A stretch of 64,000 bases of DNA from Paramecium tetraurelia (lineage: Eukaryota; Ciliophora; Oligohymenophorea; Peniculida; Parameciidae). The stretch spans positions 318,684 to 382,683 of the forward strand of contig NW_001799610.1 in NCBI RefSeq assembly GCF_000165425.1. The letters run 5' to 3'. Shown in pieces: positions 24,286 to 36,382 of this stretch. The translations under genes were made by a program, and so were the position numbers. The notes beneath the pieces are model-generated. The model had not been told where the DNA came from. It worked only from the letters and a program-made list of their open reading frames with translations, and did no database searches. Position 1 is the first letter of the stretch. Every line of letters begins with the position of its first letter.

Positions 24286-24665
24286 TTTGTCATGTAAGTC
24301 GAATGATGAATTGATTTGCTTTGGGGGGATACTTATATTGTTAATATTGTATCAATAATTCATTTCTTACATCTCTCAGTCCCTAGACGTTAAAACTGGT
24401 GCATGTTTTCTTATTCTTAATTTCATTCTTAACATTCTATTCTTTCATCGATTTTTCACAAAGGAGATTTAAAATCTATATCAACATAGAATAAATAATA
24501 TTTTGTAAATGTGATTGTATATAAAATAAGAAACAAAATGAGGAAATTGGTAATTGAAGCAATTATTGAAATGGGTAATGATATCATTGATAAATGTCAT
24601 AGATTATATTAAGTTATGAATTTAAGTAATTACATACATGAGATTAAACATATAATTATTTATAA
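24286..24665. other. AT-rich intergenic region
   Basis: 380 bp between two rightward genes. One short ATG frame at 24538 overlaps the next gene in another frame and looks like chance. Nothing else seen. Confidence 0.55.
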
Positions 24666-27600
24666 ATGGATTTCTTATCACCTGACAATGCATGTGGACA
24701 AAGTCTTTTGATTCTGGTTGCAAGAGGAAGTGCCATTTTAGCTGAAATATAGAGACTCTCAGAAAATATTCCCAAGATTATTACTAGCAAAGCTTAAGAA
24801 TATAAAAAATATGAGAAAATCTTATTTGACTTTGAATACTTGAAAAACATCGATGTTCTCGAGGATGAGATCCAAAGAAACTAAGTATGATATAATCTAA
24901 AGTAGGAAATCAATGAATTGGACGAAAACTTTAAGAAATCTTATTTACCATTAGTAGAAAGATTTTATAGATTATTTGAAAGCATTTATTTGTATTATTC
25001 CGACTTGATGGCATTTATATAGGAATTGGAGGAAGCTGTTTTTATGCAATATTCTGTTGAGACTGTTTTGTAGGATCCAGAAGGGAAAAGATTATTTGCG
25101 GAATCATTTTATTTATATGGATGTATGCTATTATTGGTGGATATTTTGATTCCCGGAAAGGCAAGAGAAAAGCTAATCATTTCCTACTACAGATACAAGG
25201 GTGGTTAAACCGCAATTGAGTTTATCAATGAAGTAACCAAATTGTGTGCAGAAACTGGGTATTCAAAAAGTGGCACTCGACCTGCCTTTTATCCTGAAGA
25301 ATACATGGCCAGATTCTAATTGCCAGAGAAACTCATAACAGAAGTGATCAATTCTATCAAAGATGAGGATATTTACAAATACACTAGCATTTATCCATCG
25401 GCTGATCATAGATCAATCGCATTATCAGTCTAAGGCTCAATGTTGTATGTGTTGTTGTATTTCACTCCGACTATTTTAAATAATAAGAAGGTATCAAAAC
25501 ATTATCATAAATTAGGCAAAAATGAGAGAAATAGTTGACAAGCATTTCTATGATTAATGGGTGATATCGTTCTATTTGGGTTACTTTGTCGATTTATCTG
25601 AATAATGGAATCCATATGGTGCAGCTAGAGAGGCAATTAAGAATACAATTAATTTTGATTATATCTAAGAATTAGGAACATTTTATCGCAATAAACTTAC
25701 CGAATAGATAAATAAAGTTTAAGAGTATCTTTACGAAGGATAAATGACATAAGAATTTGTTCTGGACAAGATATCATCTTTAATGAATTGTGTTAGAGAA
25801 AGTAATATAGCTATTCGATGGATTTTACTTCATTCTAACACTAGCATTCCAAAGGCAAAGGAGTTATTAAATAAGATTGACAAATAAGAAGTTTTGTAGT
25901 TACTATTACAGAGTTCAAAATTTGAAAATCGTTTATTGAAAGCAATAAAGGCAATCATTGATAATAAACAACAATATTGGGATGAGGATAAAGTCAAATG
26001 CGTTGAGAGAATGCAAGAGTTATCTGATTATTTTAGTGGAAAGGCTTTAGGAAAAGTGAAAGCTGACGAATCATATATGTAATGGTTTACTGAAATGGGC
26101 AGTTAAATATAATCCTTAAATTACAGTGATAGTACTCATGCAGGAAGGAAAATTCAAAGATTAATTCAAGCATTAGAAGATATCGAATAATATCCTCAAA
26201 TTTCTACATCTATATAAGTTAAACATTATTTGAATGAAACCAGGAAGGATTTAACACATATGGTCAAAATAGTTCATATTAAAAGCACGCTGCCTTCACA
26301 CATTTCATATATTTCAGATTTCAGTTACTCATGGTAATGCTTAAAAGGATACAAAGAATTGATGTAAGCCAAAGTGTAGAGTAATCCACATTCTGCTTTA
26401 AGTCTAAAAACTACTTTTTAGAAGTTGTCTTCTATTTTGAATACTCCTACTATTCGTATTATCTAAGCTGGAAGTCCAGATTTAAATAGTGTCACAAAAT
26501 ACTATTCTGGGGAACTTGTTAAATTTGTAAAAGAGGTTCTTTAGATCATACCTATATAAGTATTCGAAGTACTTTAGGATATCATCACATTAATCACATC
26601 AGTATTGAAACCACTTCCTTCTAGGATTAATAAAATAGAATTGAAGGATTATGCTTAATATGAAGATAGAACTCAAATTGCCAAATTAACTAATTCAATT
26701 TCTGTCTTTACAGAATCCATTTTAACAGTTGATCCTTACTTGTTAGGTTCCATCGAAGTCAATCCCAGAGAAATGCTTGATCAAGGTATTAGGAAAGAAT
26801 TAATGGCTTTGATTCATAAAATTCTTGATTCTTAATTGATATTTCCCAAAAAGGATATTTAAGATTTCCAAACTAAACTATCTAAATTAGGTGAGGAAAT
26901 TAATGGTTTCAAATTAGCAATGGAACAAATTCAAGATTTTGTTAATGCTTAAGGATTAAAGATGTTTACTGAAGAATTTAATAGATTGATAGAATGTTAC
27001 ACTTCAATGGAACTTAAGGGTTTGATTACTGGAAATAAAGAGTATGAAGAACTGAGTTATGATGAAGACATCCCTATGCCAGACGATAAAAGTAAGTAAT
27101 ATGGTGCCATCAACTTTATTGGTAGATTATTAAACTAAATCATTTTGATCACTAATCCAAGGGAAGTAGTATTTGTAGAATCAACTCTAGGCTTCTATGA
27201 TAGCAATGGAAAAGATATATTGAATCTAAAAACCATTGGTTTAATATTGAAATGTATAGGTGTTAGTGGATTAAATGGAATTGATTTGCTTCTTAGTTAA
27301 CATTTATCGAAGGCAGTTAAGGATATTGTGAGAATATTGAAATAAGAGTTAAACCAAGAAAATAGGAATATTATTGATACTCTAATTAAATAAGTCAGAT
27401 TATTCACAAATTATGACGAAAACTATGATAAGGTGTACAAATAACTGGCTAAGTAATTTAGACCTCTTATTTCTAAAATCCTCTATCCTTTGTAGTAGAT
27501 TGGATAATACATAAATTTAAGGAAACTTATTTGTTTAGTGCTGTAAATGAAGGCTAAAGTAGGATCAACCAAATTATTCTTATGTTTAGAAACCTTAAAC

Positions 27601-28216
27601 AACACAATAATTAACGATTTTATCAATCGATAGTACGATTCAACCATGGAATCAGATGTTAAGACTCAAATGGAAAATAATCTATTGTTTGACCTAACAA
27701 AGCTCTTCAATTATGTTGGATTATCAGATCCTATTAGAAAGATATATGCTTTATGTGAAATGCCTGAGTATTTATTTATTAAGTAGCATTAGACACACGC
27801 CATTGATTTTAGCTTTAGTGATATTGCATTAATTACCATTGATGGATTTTGATAAAAAATTGAATTGCCTTGTAAAGAAGGCTAAGGATAATCAATTGTA
27901 GTTTGAACCAAATTGCTTATTGATGGGAATAGTTGGATTTTTGAATCAATTTAATCAATTGCATTCATCTCTATTTGTTTCTTATTTAGGGTAGAGAGTA
28001 TGATAATTAATTAGATTTTACATAAAATCAACTATCTTCTTTATGTTGCAATCGAAAGAACTATAGAAACAGCCAGAGATTCTCGGAGACTTCTTCATGT
28101 TGCTCACAGTAATCGAGGAGATTTTCAGAATTAGGGAAGAAAGCTATGAAGTAAAAATTTAAATGTAAATTAGAATTTTAAATAATTAATTCCTTTTGGA
28201 TTATTCAACTAATTGA
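24666..28216 (+). CDS. WASHC5: Strumpellin (WASH complex subunit 5) with an in-frame TGA
   Basis: Seen: starts MDFLSPDNACGQSLLILV, ARGSAILAEIQRLSENIP, matching the strumpellin N-terminus. Introns of 21, 25 and 25 nt. The frame is open to TGA at 28001-28003 (1088 codons), inside a conserved C-terminal stretch (LFVSYLGQRV, stop, QLIRFYIKSTIFF). The same frame then continues coding-like to a second TGA at 28214-28216; reading through gives 1159 residues, close to the length of animal strumpellin as I recall it. Known: strumpellin is a WASH complex subunit that promotes Arp2/3 actin on endosomes. So either a late nonsense change, a sequence error, or TGA readthrough. No intron fits: the only GT...AG there is 17 nt and breaks the frame. 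Confidence 0.88.
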
Positions 28217-28340
28217 AGAGAGAGATGATAAAATGGTGAAAGAACAGTATTATAACAACATAAATATTAATATAAGGAATATTATTAATTATAATTGTAT
28301 TATTTTTTTAAAATTAAATTTTCTGAATAAACCTAAAGAA

Positions 28341-29117
28341 ATGCAAAATAAAGAAAGCACTGAATAGTATAATTATTGACTAAGATTAGTGATCACTTAT
28401 TTAAATTGTTACTCATAGGAACTAGTGGAGTTGGGAAATCCTGTATGTTGATGAGATACGTCGATAATAATTTTACAAACAATTTTTATAACACAATTGG
28501 AGTGGACTTTGTAATCTATTATTTTAACGAGTAGAAAATCAAATCGATATTCTTAGAGAATAAAAACATCAAATTGTAGATTGTAATAATATATTTCAAA
28601 TTCTTAGTGGGATACTGCAGGTTAAGACAGATTCAGAACAATCACATGTAGTTATTATCGGTAAAGAATATGTTGAAAATAGTGGAGCACATGGGATAAT
28701 CATTGTTTATGATATAACAGACAGAGAATCATTTGACTCTGTAAAAATGTGGATGTCTGAAATTGATAAGTATACTCATGGAATTACACATAGGTATGCT
28801 CAAGAAGATGTGATAAGAATGCTAGTCGGAAACAAGTGTGATGTGGACGACAAAAGGGCTGTCTCATATGAGGAAGGCGAAGCTTTGGGTACATGATTTT
28901 AAGAATTTAAGCTAAACAACTGAAATTGCAATTTATAGAAACATCAGCCAAATTGTCAACCAATATTGAATAGTCCTTTTTGACAATTGCAAAAAATGTT
29001 CTAGAAAAAAGCTAAAATTCTATAAAAACAGAATCAGCCTAGAATATGAAAATAGGATAGATTTCATCCACTTAGGTAATTGGAAATACAAATAAAAAAA
29101 GTTCACAATGTTGTTGA
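28341..29117 (+). CDS. Rab-family small GTPase (second)
   Basis: Seen: 219 aa with five introns of 23, 24, 25, 22 and 23 nt. P-loop GTSGVGKSC, switch I NTIGVDF, switch II WDTAGQDRF, NKCDV and ETSAK are in place; the end is SSQCC, a two-cysteine prenylation signal. Known: Rab1/Rab8-like features in the switch I and WDTAGQ regions; acts in vesicle traffic. Exon structure is much more interrupted than in the Rab at 4297-4993, so they are not a recent tandem duplication. Intact. Confidence 0.93.
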
Positions 29118-29145
29118 ATTATAATTATTAAAATTAAACACGATT

Positions 29146-31262
29146 ATGTTTGATATTCGTTTCTTACCTTTTCTACTTGTATTCACCTACGCCATTATTG
29201 TAGAAAGGCCTATTACATAAATATCATGGTGTGGAGCTTCCATTATTTACACCAGAGAAGATGAAACCATACCTCAATTTTAAGGTTTGGAAGAAGAAAA
29301 GACAATATTTTTTATTACTGAAGCTCACCAAATATATCAAAGCAATGGAACTGTATGGAATCAAATTGAGGGTTTATTCGAAGATATTTAGATTTCACCT
29401 GCAGATTCACGTGTCATTTTTTTATTTGGACAACATGGTTAAAAAAGCTATAGAACAAATGATTGTGGTGAAAATTTCGAGGAAATCGACACTGAGGGCT
29501 TTTATGGATTTAGATTAAATAAAATGAATTGGAAAATGGATGATAGCTTTTAAAAAATAATAATGTGATCATTCAGACATGGATTGCAGAGAACCATATA
29601 ATAATTAATTGTTTTATTCCGAAGACGGAGCAAAGAACTTGGTTACCTTCATTTAAGAATTGCAGAGAGGCCTCCTGGGATAAGATCATAGAAGACATTA
29701 CTGTTCCAGATGAAAGGTCTATTCTATTATTTTCACATGAAAATCAAATATAATTGATCTACTCTGATGATTTTACTAATTATCATACTTTGATGATTGG
29801 TGCCCAAGGGTACTATTAAACCTCAAAATATCTTTTTGTTCTGACCTCTTCCAGTAATGGAGGATATGAATTGCATTATGGTCATTCAAAACTTGAAGAA
29901 TTCTAAGAGAAATTGGTGGAGTTACCATTATAAATTTTAAAAGAATATTCCTATACTGTCTTAGACACTGAAAACGGCAGAATATACTTATCTGTCTCCC
30001 ATTATCAATAAGAGCAATCAGTAACTAATGTGTATATCAGTAATCAAATTGGACAAGATTTTTAAATTGTCTTAACTAATAATGTTAGATCAACCTAAGA
30101 TGGAAATTGTGATTTTGAAAAACTATTGGGATTAACCTCAACTTATGTAGCTAATACATATGATTAAAGAGATTAGATGGATAAATCAACAGTGATAAGT
30201 TTTAATGGAGGAAAGAAATGGGAATCCATTAAGGCTCCAAAATATGACTCAGAGGAGGGAATATCATAGAATGTGGAGGAGAATGCTCTTTGCACTTTGT
30301 TGGAAGAACTGAATCTTATAGATAGACCATTTATACAGTAGATCAAGCACCTGGCATTGTCTTGGGTGTTGGAAATGTTGGATTAATTATATCATCAGAA
30401 TAAAATACTTACATGTCAGCAGACGGAGGATAGAATTGGATTGAAGTTAGGAAAGGATCTCATGTCTTTGAAATAGCTGATTTCGGAGGAGTCATTGTTA
30501 TGGCCAAAGATTATGAACCCACTAATGAAATTATATATTCCATTGATTATGGAAAAACGTGGAAAACAAAAGTTATTTATGACGATCTATTCATGGCATA
30601 AAATTTAGTTACTGAAGCATCTGGAACTGTTAAATATTTCCTGATCTATGGTAAAACTGATAAAGGAGAAGGCATTATTTTAAAATTAGACTTTAGCGAT
30701 ATCTTTTCAAGAGAATGTAAATCAAATATAGATTATGACATCTGGAATTCTAAATGCATTGATGGGTCTTAAACGAAGTACTATAGGAAAAAAGAAAACT
30801 CAGAGTGTTTTAATCCTAAATAGATGATAACCAAAAGAATAATTGAACCTTGTCCATGTAAAAGAGAAGACTGGATATGTGCCCAAGGTTATATTAATAA
30901 ATTAGAGGGAGGTGATTGCTTGCCTATTGTTAATATTTCTGACTATTGTGAACCTGGAAAAACATTTTTCAAAACTTAAGGATATATCAAATTAACTCAA
31001 TGTGTAGGAGGGTAAATTATTGTATAATTAAAAAAGTTTAGATTTAGGACCAATAGAAACATAATGTCCAACATCCTTGAATTTGAATGACATCATTTCA
31101 TATTTAATAATACTTGCTTTGCTGGCTGTAATGATTCTAATAGGCTACGCGATATTAAGAAGAGTATAAACATAAGGGGAGAAAAGTTAAAATCCGAACG
31201 TTAACAAATATAATCAAATGGAGTTTTAAGAAGATGAAGATGACGAAGATTAATAATTATGA
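29146..31262 (+). CDS. VPS10/sortilin-type sorting receptor with frame breaks
   Basis: Seen: signal peptide (MFDIRFLPFLLVFTYAIIV), a VPS10 domain with Asp-box-like turns (TNDCGENFEEIDTEGF, STVISFNGGKKWESI, YMSADGGQNWIEV, YSIDYGKTWKTK), the 10-Cys-type module (CPCKREDWICAQGYI), one membrane helix (IISYLIILALLAVMILIGY) and an acidic tail ending EDEDDEDQQL. One intron of 25 nt near 31015-31039. Two apparent one-base losses break the frame: in an A6 run at 29552-29557 and near G3 at 30257-30259; a further pair of compensating shifts at 29575-29640 is possible. Correcting two bases gives a whole-codon length of about 697 aa. Known: sorts hydrolases between Golgi and endosome or vacuole. Confidence 0.82.
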
Positions 31263-31300
31263 GTTTATATGTTATTATCTTAGATATATATTGATAAATT

Positions 31301-32748
31301 TCAATTTACTATACGAGCTTTATCAAAATTACTTCTTAAACAAAGAACAGGATAAAGTTCAATGTCATCTTTATCAAAGTATTCATAAGAAATATTATAT
31401 TTAAGATATTACTAAGTAGTGCAATTTTTAATGCTTACGAATTGATCATTGTAAACCAATTCTAATTTTTGGCCAATAACGAAACCAAAATTTTTTTTTT
31501 TCCCGTTCTCTTCCTTGTTTTCATCAATATATACTATGCCATTTGCGCAAAATAAATAAGATTAATGATTATGTTTTGAATAATCTTTGGGATTGAATAT
31601 ATTTTATCTTTATGTAATTCCAACACAAACATTCAAATCTGAGATATGAAGAAATTCAATTTCAATGGGTTTATTTTTTGAATTTTTAATAGCAATCAAT
31701 CTATCGAATTTTTTATTTTCATTTAAATTTAATTGAGCAATTTTGCCATCCTTAATAACCTCAATGTCCTTATGCTTAAAATGTTTGGAAAATTTAATTT
31801 ATTATTACAATTACGATAATAAGTTAACTTATTAAGAAAGTTCTTCACAGAAAGTAAACAAGCCCTTTATCTATCTTTGTTAATCTGTTATGATCTATTT
31901 TAAGGTTTTAAAACATTTTGCAATGGTATGATCTTTTAAATCCTTCCTCTATATCTATTGTTGACAATTCTCGCATTCGATTTCAACGAATTAACATGAT
32001 TGCATGTGTAATATCATCGAAATTCTTTTAAGTTGTTCTTAACATCCTGAACATTTGATGATAACCTACGGACATTCGTTTTTGTTGTGCAATTCCAGAT
32101 CTTTTAATTTTATATCAGACAAGCATAACTAGCATTTGTACTAGAAAAGAAAATAAGTAATAATGTTACAATATTTTCTGGACAAGTATCTACATGATTT
32201 TGCATCATTAGTATAGGAACTTCGGATGAGCATTTCCCGCATTGAACTTTTCTCTGTAAACACTCATTTAATTCATGTTGTTCTAGTTGCTTTCTCCATA
32301 TCTCTTATTAACACCATTTACATTATAAAAGTTTAAAGGGACAAGTATTATCGTGCTGATCCTTATCTTTTAAAAGAATATCGATATTGCATCCTTCATA
32401 CTCACATTTCACTTATTTAAACTGGCATGATTTAATGTGAAAGAAGTACTCGGAATATTTCAAAATTCCTAAACATCCATTTTATTTATAACAACAATAC
32501 ACATCAAGATCATTAAGCATATTCTTTAGAATGCGCTGCCCCTATTTTTCTTTTAGCTTATTGCAAACGGGACAACTTCGCGCTGATTGGTTCTAACTCC
32601 AGGTTGTTAAACAGGTTTAACAAAAATGATTTTCACAACTTTCACAACACATTGGATCAATGAATATTTCCAAACAAATCATACATTTGCAAAGCTCCTC
32701 GATTTATGGACTTCTGTTAACTAACTAATCAAATCTTAAAACTTACAT
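31301..32748 (-). CDS. RING, TRAF-type zinc-finger and SPRY-like protein
   Basis: Seen: 472 aa with one 29-nt intron. RING near residues 20-65 (CKCMICLEIFIDPMCC, then CQTCLTTW and SCPVC). Repeated TRAF-type zinc fingers follow to about residue 290 (GCLGILKYSEYFFHIKSC; CKWCQQEIWRKQLEQHEL; CSGCQEQLKRISMILHM; CENCQQQIQRKDLKDH). The C-terminal 170 residues look SPRY/B30.2-like (SYLFCANGIVYIDENKEE, then NFGFVIGQKLELVYND). Known: RING-TRAF proteins act as E3 ubiquitin ligases or adaptors. Convergent with the VPS10 gene (38 bp between stops) and divergent from the COMMD gene with 29 bp between ATGs. Confidence 0.85.
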
Positions 32749-32777
32749 AATTTTAATTATAATTAATTACAATATTT

Positions 32778-33041
32778 ATGAGCGTATAAGAATTCATTGC
32801 CAATAAGAAGATGTTAGATGTAGAATGGAGATTTTCAAGTTTTAATCATAATATCATTTTAGTTGCTACTGCGAATAGTTCTAAAGAAAATTATAGTGAT
32901 TGCTTCCTCTAACTTAAAATCAAAACAATCGATAAAAACATGGTAGAAGAAACAACTCATTTCGAATTAACATTAGCATAATTTAACGAGCTGTTTACTG
33001 AAATCGAGAAGGTAAAGAATCTAATGAGTTTAATTAAATGA
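32778..33041 (+). CDS. Minimal COMM-domain protein
   Basis: Seen: 87 aa, no intron, covering only a COMM domain: MLDVEWRFSSFNHN at the front (the conserved Leu-x-x-x-x-Trp-Arg strand) and FELTLAQFNELFTEIEKVKN at the end. Known: COMMD proteins form a ring with CCDC22/CCDC93 (Commander) that recycles endosomal cargo and works with WASH; COMMD6 is likewise almost only the COMM domain. I cannot pick the paralogue. Shares a 29-bp bidirectional gap with the RING-TRAF gene. Confidence 0.75.
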
Positions 33042-33134
33042 AAAATATATTATTTATAGAATCCAAAGCATAATGTAAATATAATTATTAGCATAAATTA
33101 CAATTAACATGCCAGTCAGATCAATCCCATTTCT

Positions 33135-34124
33135 TCAAGAGGATCCACAACTTCTTAAATCAGTCTTGAAAACATCAATTAAATACTTCAAAAGGGAAAT
33201 ATTTCTTCTTTTGATATTAAATTGTTTTACAATTACTTGCATATAGAATTTATAGCCACTATCTTCTTTATTTCTAACATCATTCACATTTATTTTTTTA
33301 GGTAGTTGAAATAATATTCTTATTTTATCCAATATTGATAATTTAGCCTTGATACTTACTAAATGAGCTAGCCATATAAATATTAGTGCATATTTGATAA
33401 TTTTTGATCAGATAATAAATTTCTGTTTTAACAAATTCTATTTTAATACATACTAATTGTATAACGTACTCTCATTTTGATATCTTATAATTTGCTTCTT
33501 ATTCTACTTAATCAATTAATATATATGATAATATTTATACTTACTTTTCCATATATTTGATTTATTAGTTATAATTAATTATTTCTATTAACTAAAACTT
33601 GGCTATTTTTGGAATGTCTCAAATTAATCAACAACTTCATATTTTTAATCCTATTATTATACTAAATTAATATAGCTTTATTAATTTAATATTTATTCTG
33701 ATAAATGCTATTTCCTTAATTATTATCTAAATTGTATAATTATCTCTTTTTCTCCTTTCTCCTAATAATTTAAGTTTGTCTTGTCTTTATTCATTTTTAT
33801 TGTTTCTTTTGTTCTGCTAAATATAGTCTTAATTCTCATTCCCAAATTTACTAATATTAACAATAATATTTTAATATCAGGCTAAGGTAATCTCATTATT
33901 TGTGTATCACTTTCTTTATTCTATTTGAAGAGATACTCCAGTTTGTTTATTTTATTAATATAAAACACTTCTAGATGTGCCACGAATTTCTCTAAATTAT
34001 GCTTTCATCTGCTTATGTAAAATTCATATTCTACACGCAACTTGAAATTTCATACATTCCTCTTTTGGTAATTCCTTAAATTGAAATTAGTTTCTCTAAA
34101 ATCAAAAGATTTTCCTTTTCCCAT
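33135..34124 (-). CDS. Unresolved lysine/glutamine-rich gene
   Basis: Seen: leftward coding-like DNA from ATG at 34124 (MGKGKSFDFRETNFNLRN) to TGA near 33135, but no single splicing model satisfies it. One frame is open over about 33411-34000 (Gln, Lys and Ile-rich; e.g. SEQILNQQSYINLVQQQD), hits TGA at 33408-33410, and continues open beyond (KINVNDVRNKEDSGYKFY). A 32-nt intron near 33432-33463 would bypass that TGA into another frame. Probably a real but fast-evolving gene, or two genes, or a decaying one. No family recognised. Confidence 0.4.
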
Positions 34125-34251
34125 ATTGAAAGACTTAAAAATAATATTTTAATTTAATAAATTTAACAATTATTTTAGATGGAAACTAATTCCTAAAAAG
34201 AAACAAAAAGACCATAATAAAGTAATGTCTATTTAAAATTTAGTACTTAAA

Positions 34252-35379
34252 ATGGCAAAACTAAATAATAACTACAAAGAACCAGAAGACACATATGAAC
34301 CAAAAAGAAGAGTCAAATATTAGAGTGCATTTAATTCAATAGACAAAAAACCACAATTAAATGAGGATTCGTCAACGTTTAATGGAATGGAATACTTTGA
34401 AAGTCTGTAAATGAAGAAATCAAGTGAAAGGAAGGAAAAGACTCCTTAAAAAGTAGAAAGTGTGTCTTCGATTTTGGCTTAAGCACCCTTAAGGGAACGG
34501 TTCTCTAATCTTCATTTGATTAATTCTATCGATAAAATGCTTATGCACAGTAAATATTCCAGTTTGTGTCACTTTTTCAAAGAAATTGATGAAATGCTTT
34601 TATTTCTCTAAAGCCAACAAAAACCGCCATTCTTAAACACAATTTAAGAATTATTGAGCCAAAATTCTAAAATTAAAGTCACTTAATAGATTATACAATA
34701 AATATTGGAAATATTTCCAAATGCTTATGAAGTTAATTGGTCTTTAAATGAAAAATTAATAAGATTAGTTAGAAGTGATTTGATGATAAAGACAAATATA
34801 AAATCTCATGTTTAGTTGGGAGAGCGTTTAATTTAGTTTCAATAATTAATGTTTGACTATATTTAAAAAAATGGAGTTGAAATTGGTTTAGCTATTTTGC
34901 CTTAAAATCCATTTTAATAAATTCTACAGGAGAAACTGTAAATCACAGATACCTTAACAAAATAAATCTAACAATAAAGTTCGAAACATGAAATTCAAAG
35001 TCAAGTTTCCAAAGAGCCTACATATTCTAAAGTCAGTTAAAATTTAATAGAGAAATTGAAATAAAAAAAGAAACTAGAAATTGTTCATACTGATCTTTCA
35101 GCACCGAAAAAGTAATTAATTGCTCTCTCCACTTTAATTCATTAGTATTTTCTGATTAGAGATGTGTCAAATATGTTCTTAACAAATGTTCTGAAATACA
35201 GTCTTAATAGTTTAAAACAGTTTCTATTAGATGAAAATTAATTAAAAACTTATATTGATTAATTAATAAAATTATGTCCACATTGGATTTAAGTAATTGA
35301 AAATCAGAATGGCTCAATTGTAAGGTTGAATAAGGAAATAGATCTACCTTCTATAATCAGATCTATTGAATAAATGTGA
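34252..35379 (+). CDS. CDT1: CDT1-like DNA replication licensing factor
   Basis: Seen: 375 aa, one frame, no intron from ATG 34252. The middle part (LINSIDKMLMHSKYSSLCHF, ...EIFPNAYEVNWSLNE) resembles the geminin/MCM-binding region of CDT1. The C-terminal part ends in a winged-helix-like block (LIKLCPHWIQVIENQNG, then VRLNKEIDLPSI), like the LLPEWLSVV...YLKL ending of CDT1. Known: CDT1 loads MCM helicase at origins with ORC and CDC6, in the nucleus. An upstream ATG at 34179 opens a different frame and could add an N-terminus if an unusual intron exists. I see no clear N-terminal PIP box. Confidence 0.7.
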
Positions 35380-35434
35380 ATAAAAGACTCTTTAATTAAA
35401 GTTTGAATTATAAAATTAAAGCATTACTATATTT

Positions 35435-36336
35435 TCAAGAGCTATCTTCTAATACTATCAAAGATTCTTTAAGTTGTCCTTTTAAAGACATTAAAACAAG
35501 TTCATATTTTTTCAAATCTTTACTTAACTTCTTGGTTTAAATCTTTCCTATGAGTACTGAAATGGCTGGATTGCGAAGACTTTAATTAAATTACTGTTTA
35601 TAGATCTCATTTAATTATTAGGCAATTTGTTCCAATTTCCATTCATAAGGGATTGAACTAATGTCTACAAAAATTTCTCTTTCATCAAATTGTCCATTAA
35701 TGATAACTCTTAGATTTTATACTTGTTTCTAAATATAAAGTTAAGTTTACCAATTCTGTTTCTGAATATTTCGACATCATCTCCACAATTTCCTCATTGT
35801 CTTATTATGAATTAGTATTAACTGTTTACTCAAAAAATGTAATGCTCTTCCTTCTTTTCTGACTCTGCATCTCACTGCCTTACCCTTAGATCTAATCATC
35901 TTCAAGTTTCTCCTCAATCACATTTGTAGATGGTGGAGGACATATTGGCATTTTTATTGATCTTTTCTCATAAATCACACTTTTATTTTCTACTCTCTTC
36001 TCTGGGGCCACCGATGAACGCTTTACATAATTGCTGGTTCTAACTGATGAGTATGTTCTCTCAACAATTCTTCCATCTACAGGGGCTTATTTTTATGGAC
36101 TAGCCAACTTACGCAATGGTAAGGCTGTTGCAAAATGTTAATTGTAAGATTATTTGCTAAATACTATTGATTAGATCATACACTTGAATCAAAGGTTTGA
36201 GATGTGCTGATGATGTACTATCATTTGCTGATAAATCGCATTCTTTAGATTTATATTTAAAACTCTACGTAGTTGACTTTGCTCCAGATGCTTCCTTAAC
36301 ATATCTAATTCGTTAGCCAGAAGAAGTGTTAAACAT
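35435..36336 (-). CDS. Hypothetical protein with a basic disordered N-terminus and helical C-terminus
   Basis: Seen: 284 aa after introns of 25 and 22 nt. Residues 1-160 are polar and basic (RIRYVKEASGAKSTTQSF; VERTYSSVRTSNYVKRSS; MPICPPPSTNVIEE). From about residue 175 there are helix-like segments (EEIVEMMSKYSETELKQV, WKLEQIAQQLNEIYKQQ, LSKDLKKYELVLMSLKGQ). No family recognised. Convergent with CDT1 (55 bp between stops) and divergent from the flippase (46 bp between ATGs). Confidence 0.75.
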
Positions 36337-36382
36337 AGGAAAACTAGTTCTTATTAATATAAAAATAAATTTCAATTTCCCA

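Noticed and set aside
28001..28017. 17-nt intron to remove the strumpellin TGA
   Set aside because: Shorter than all others seen and shifts the conserved downstream frame.
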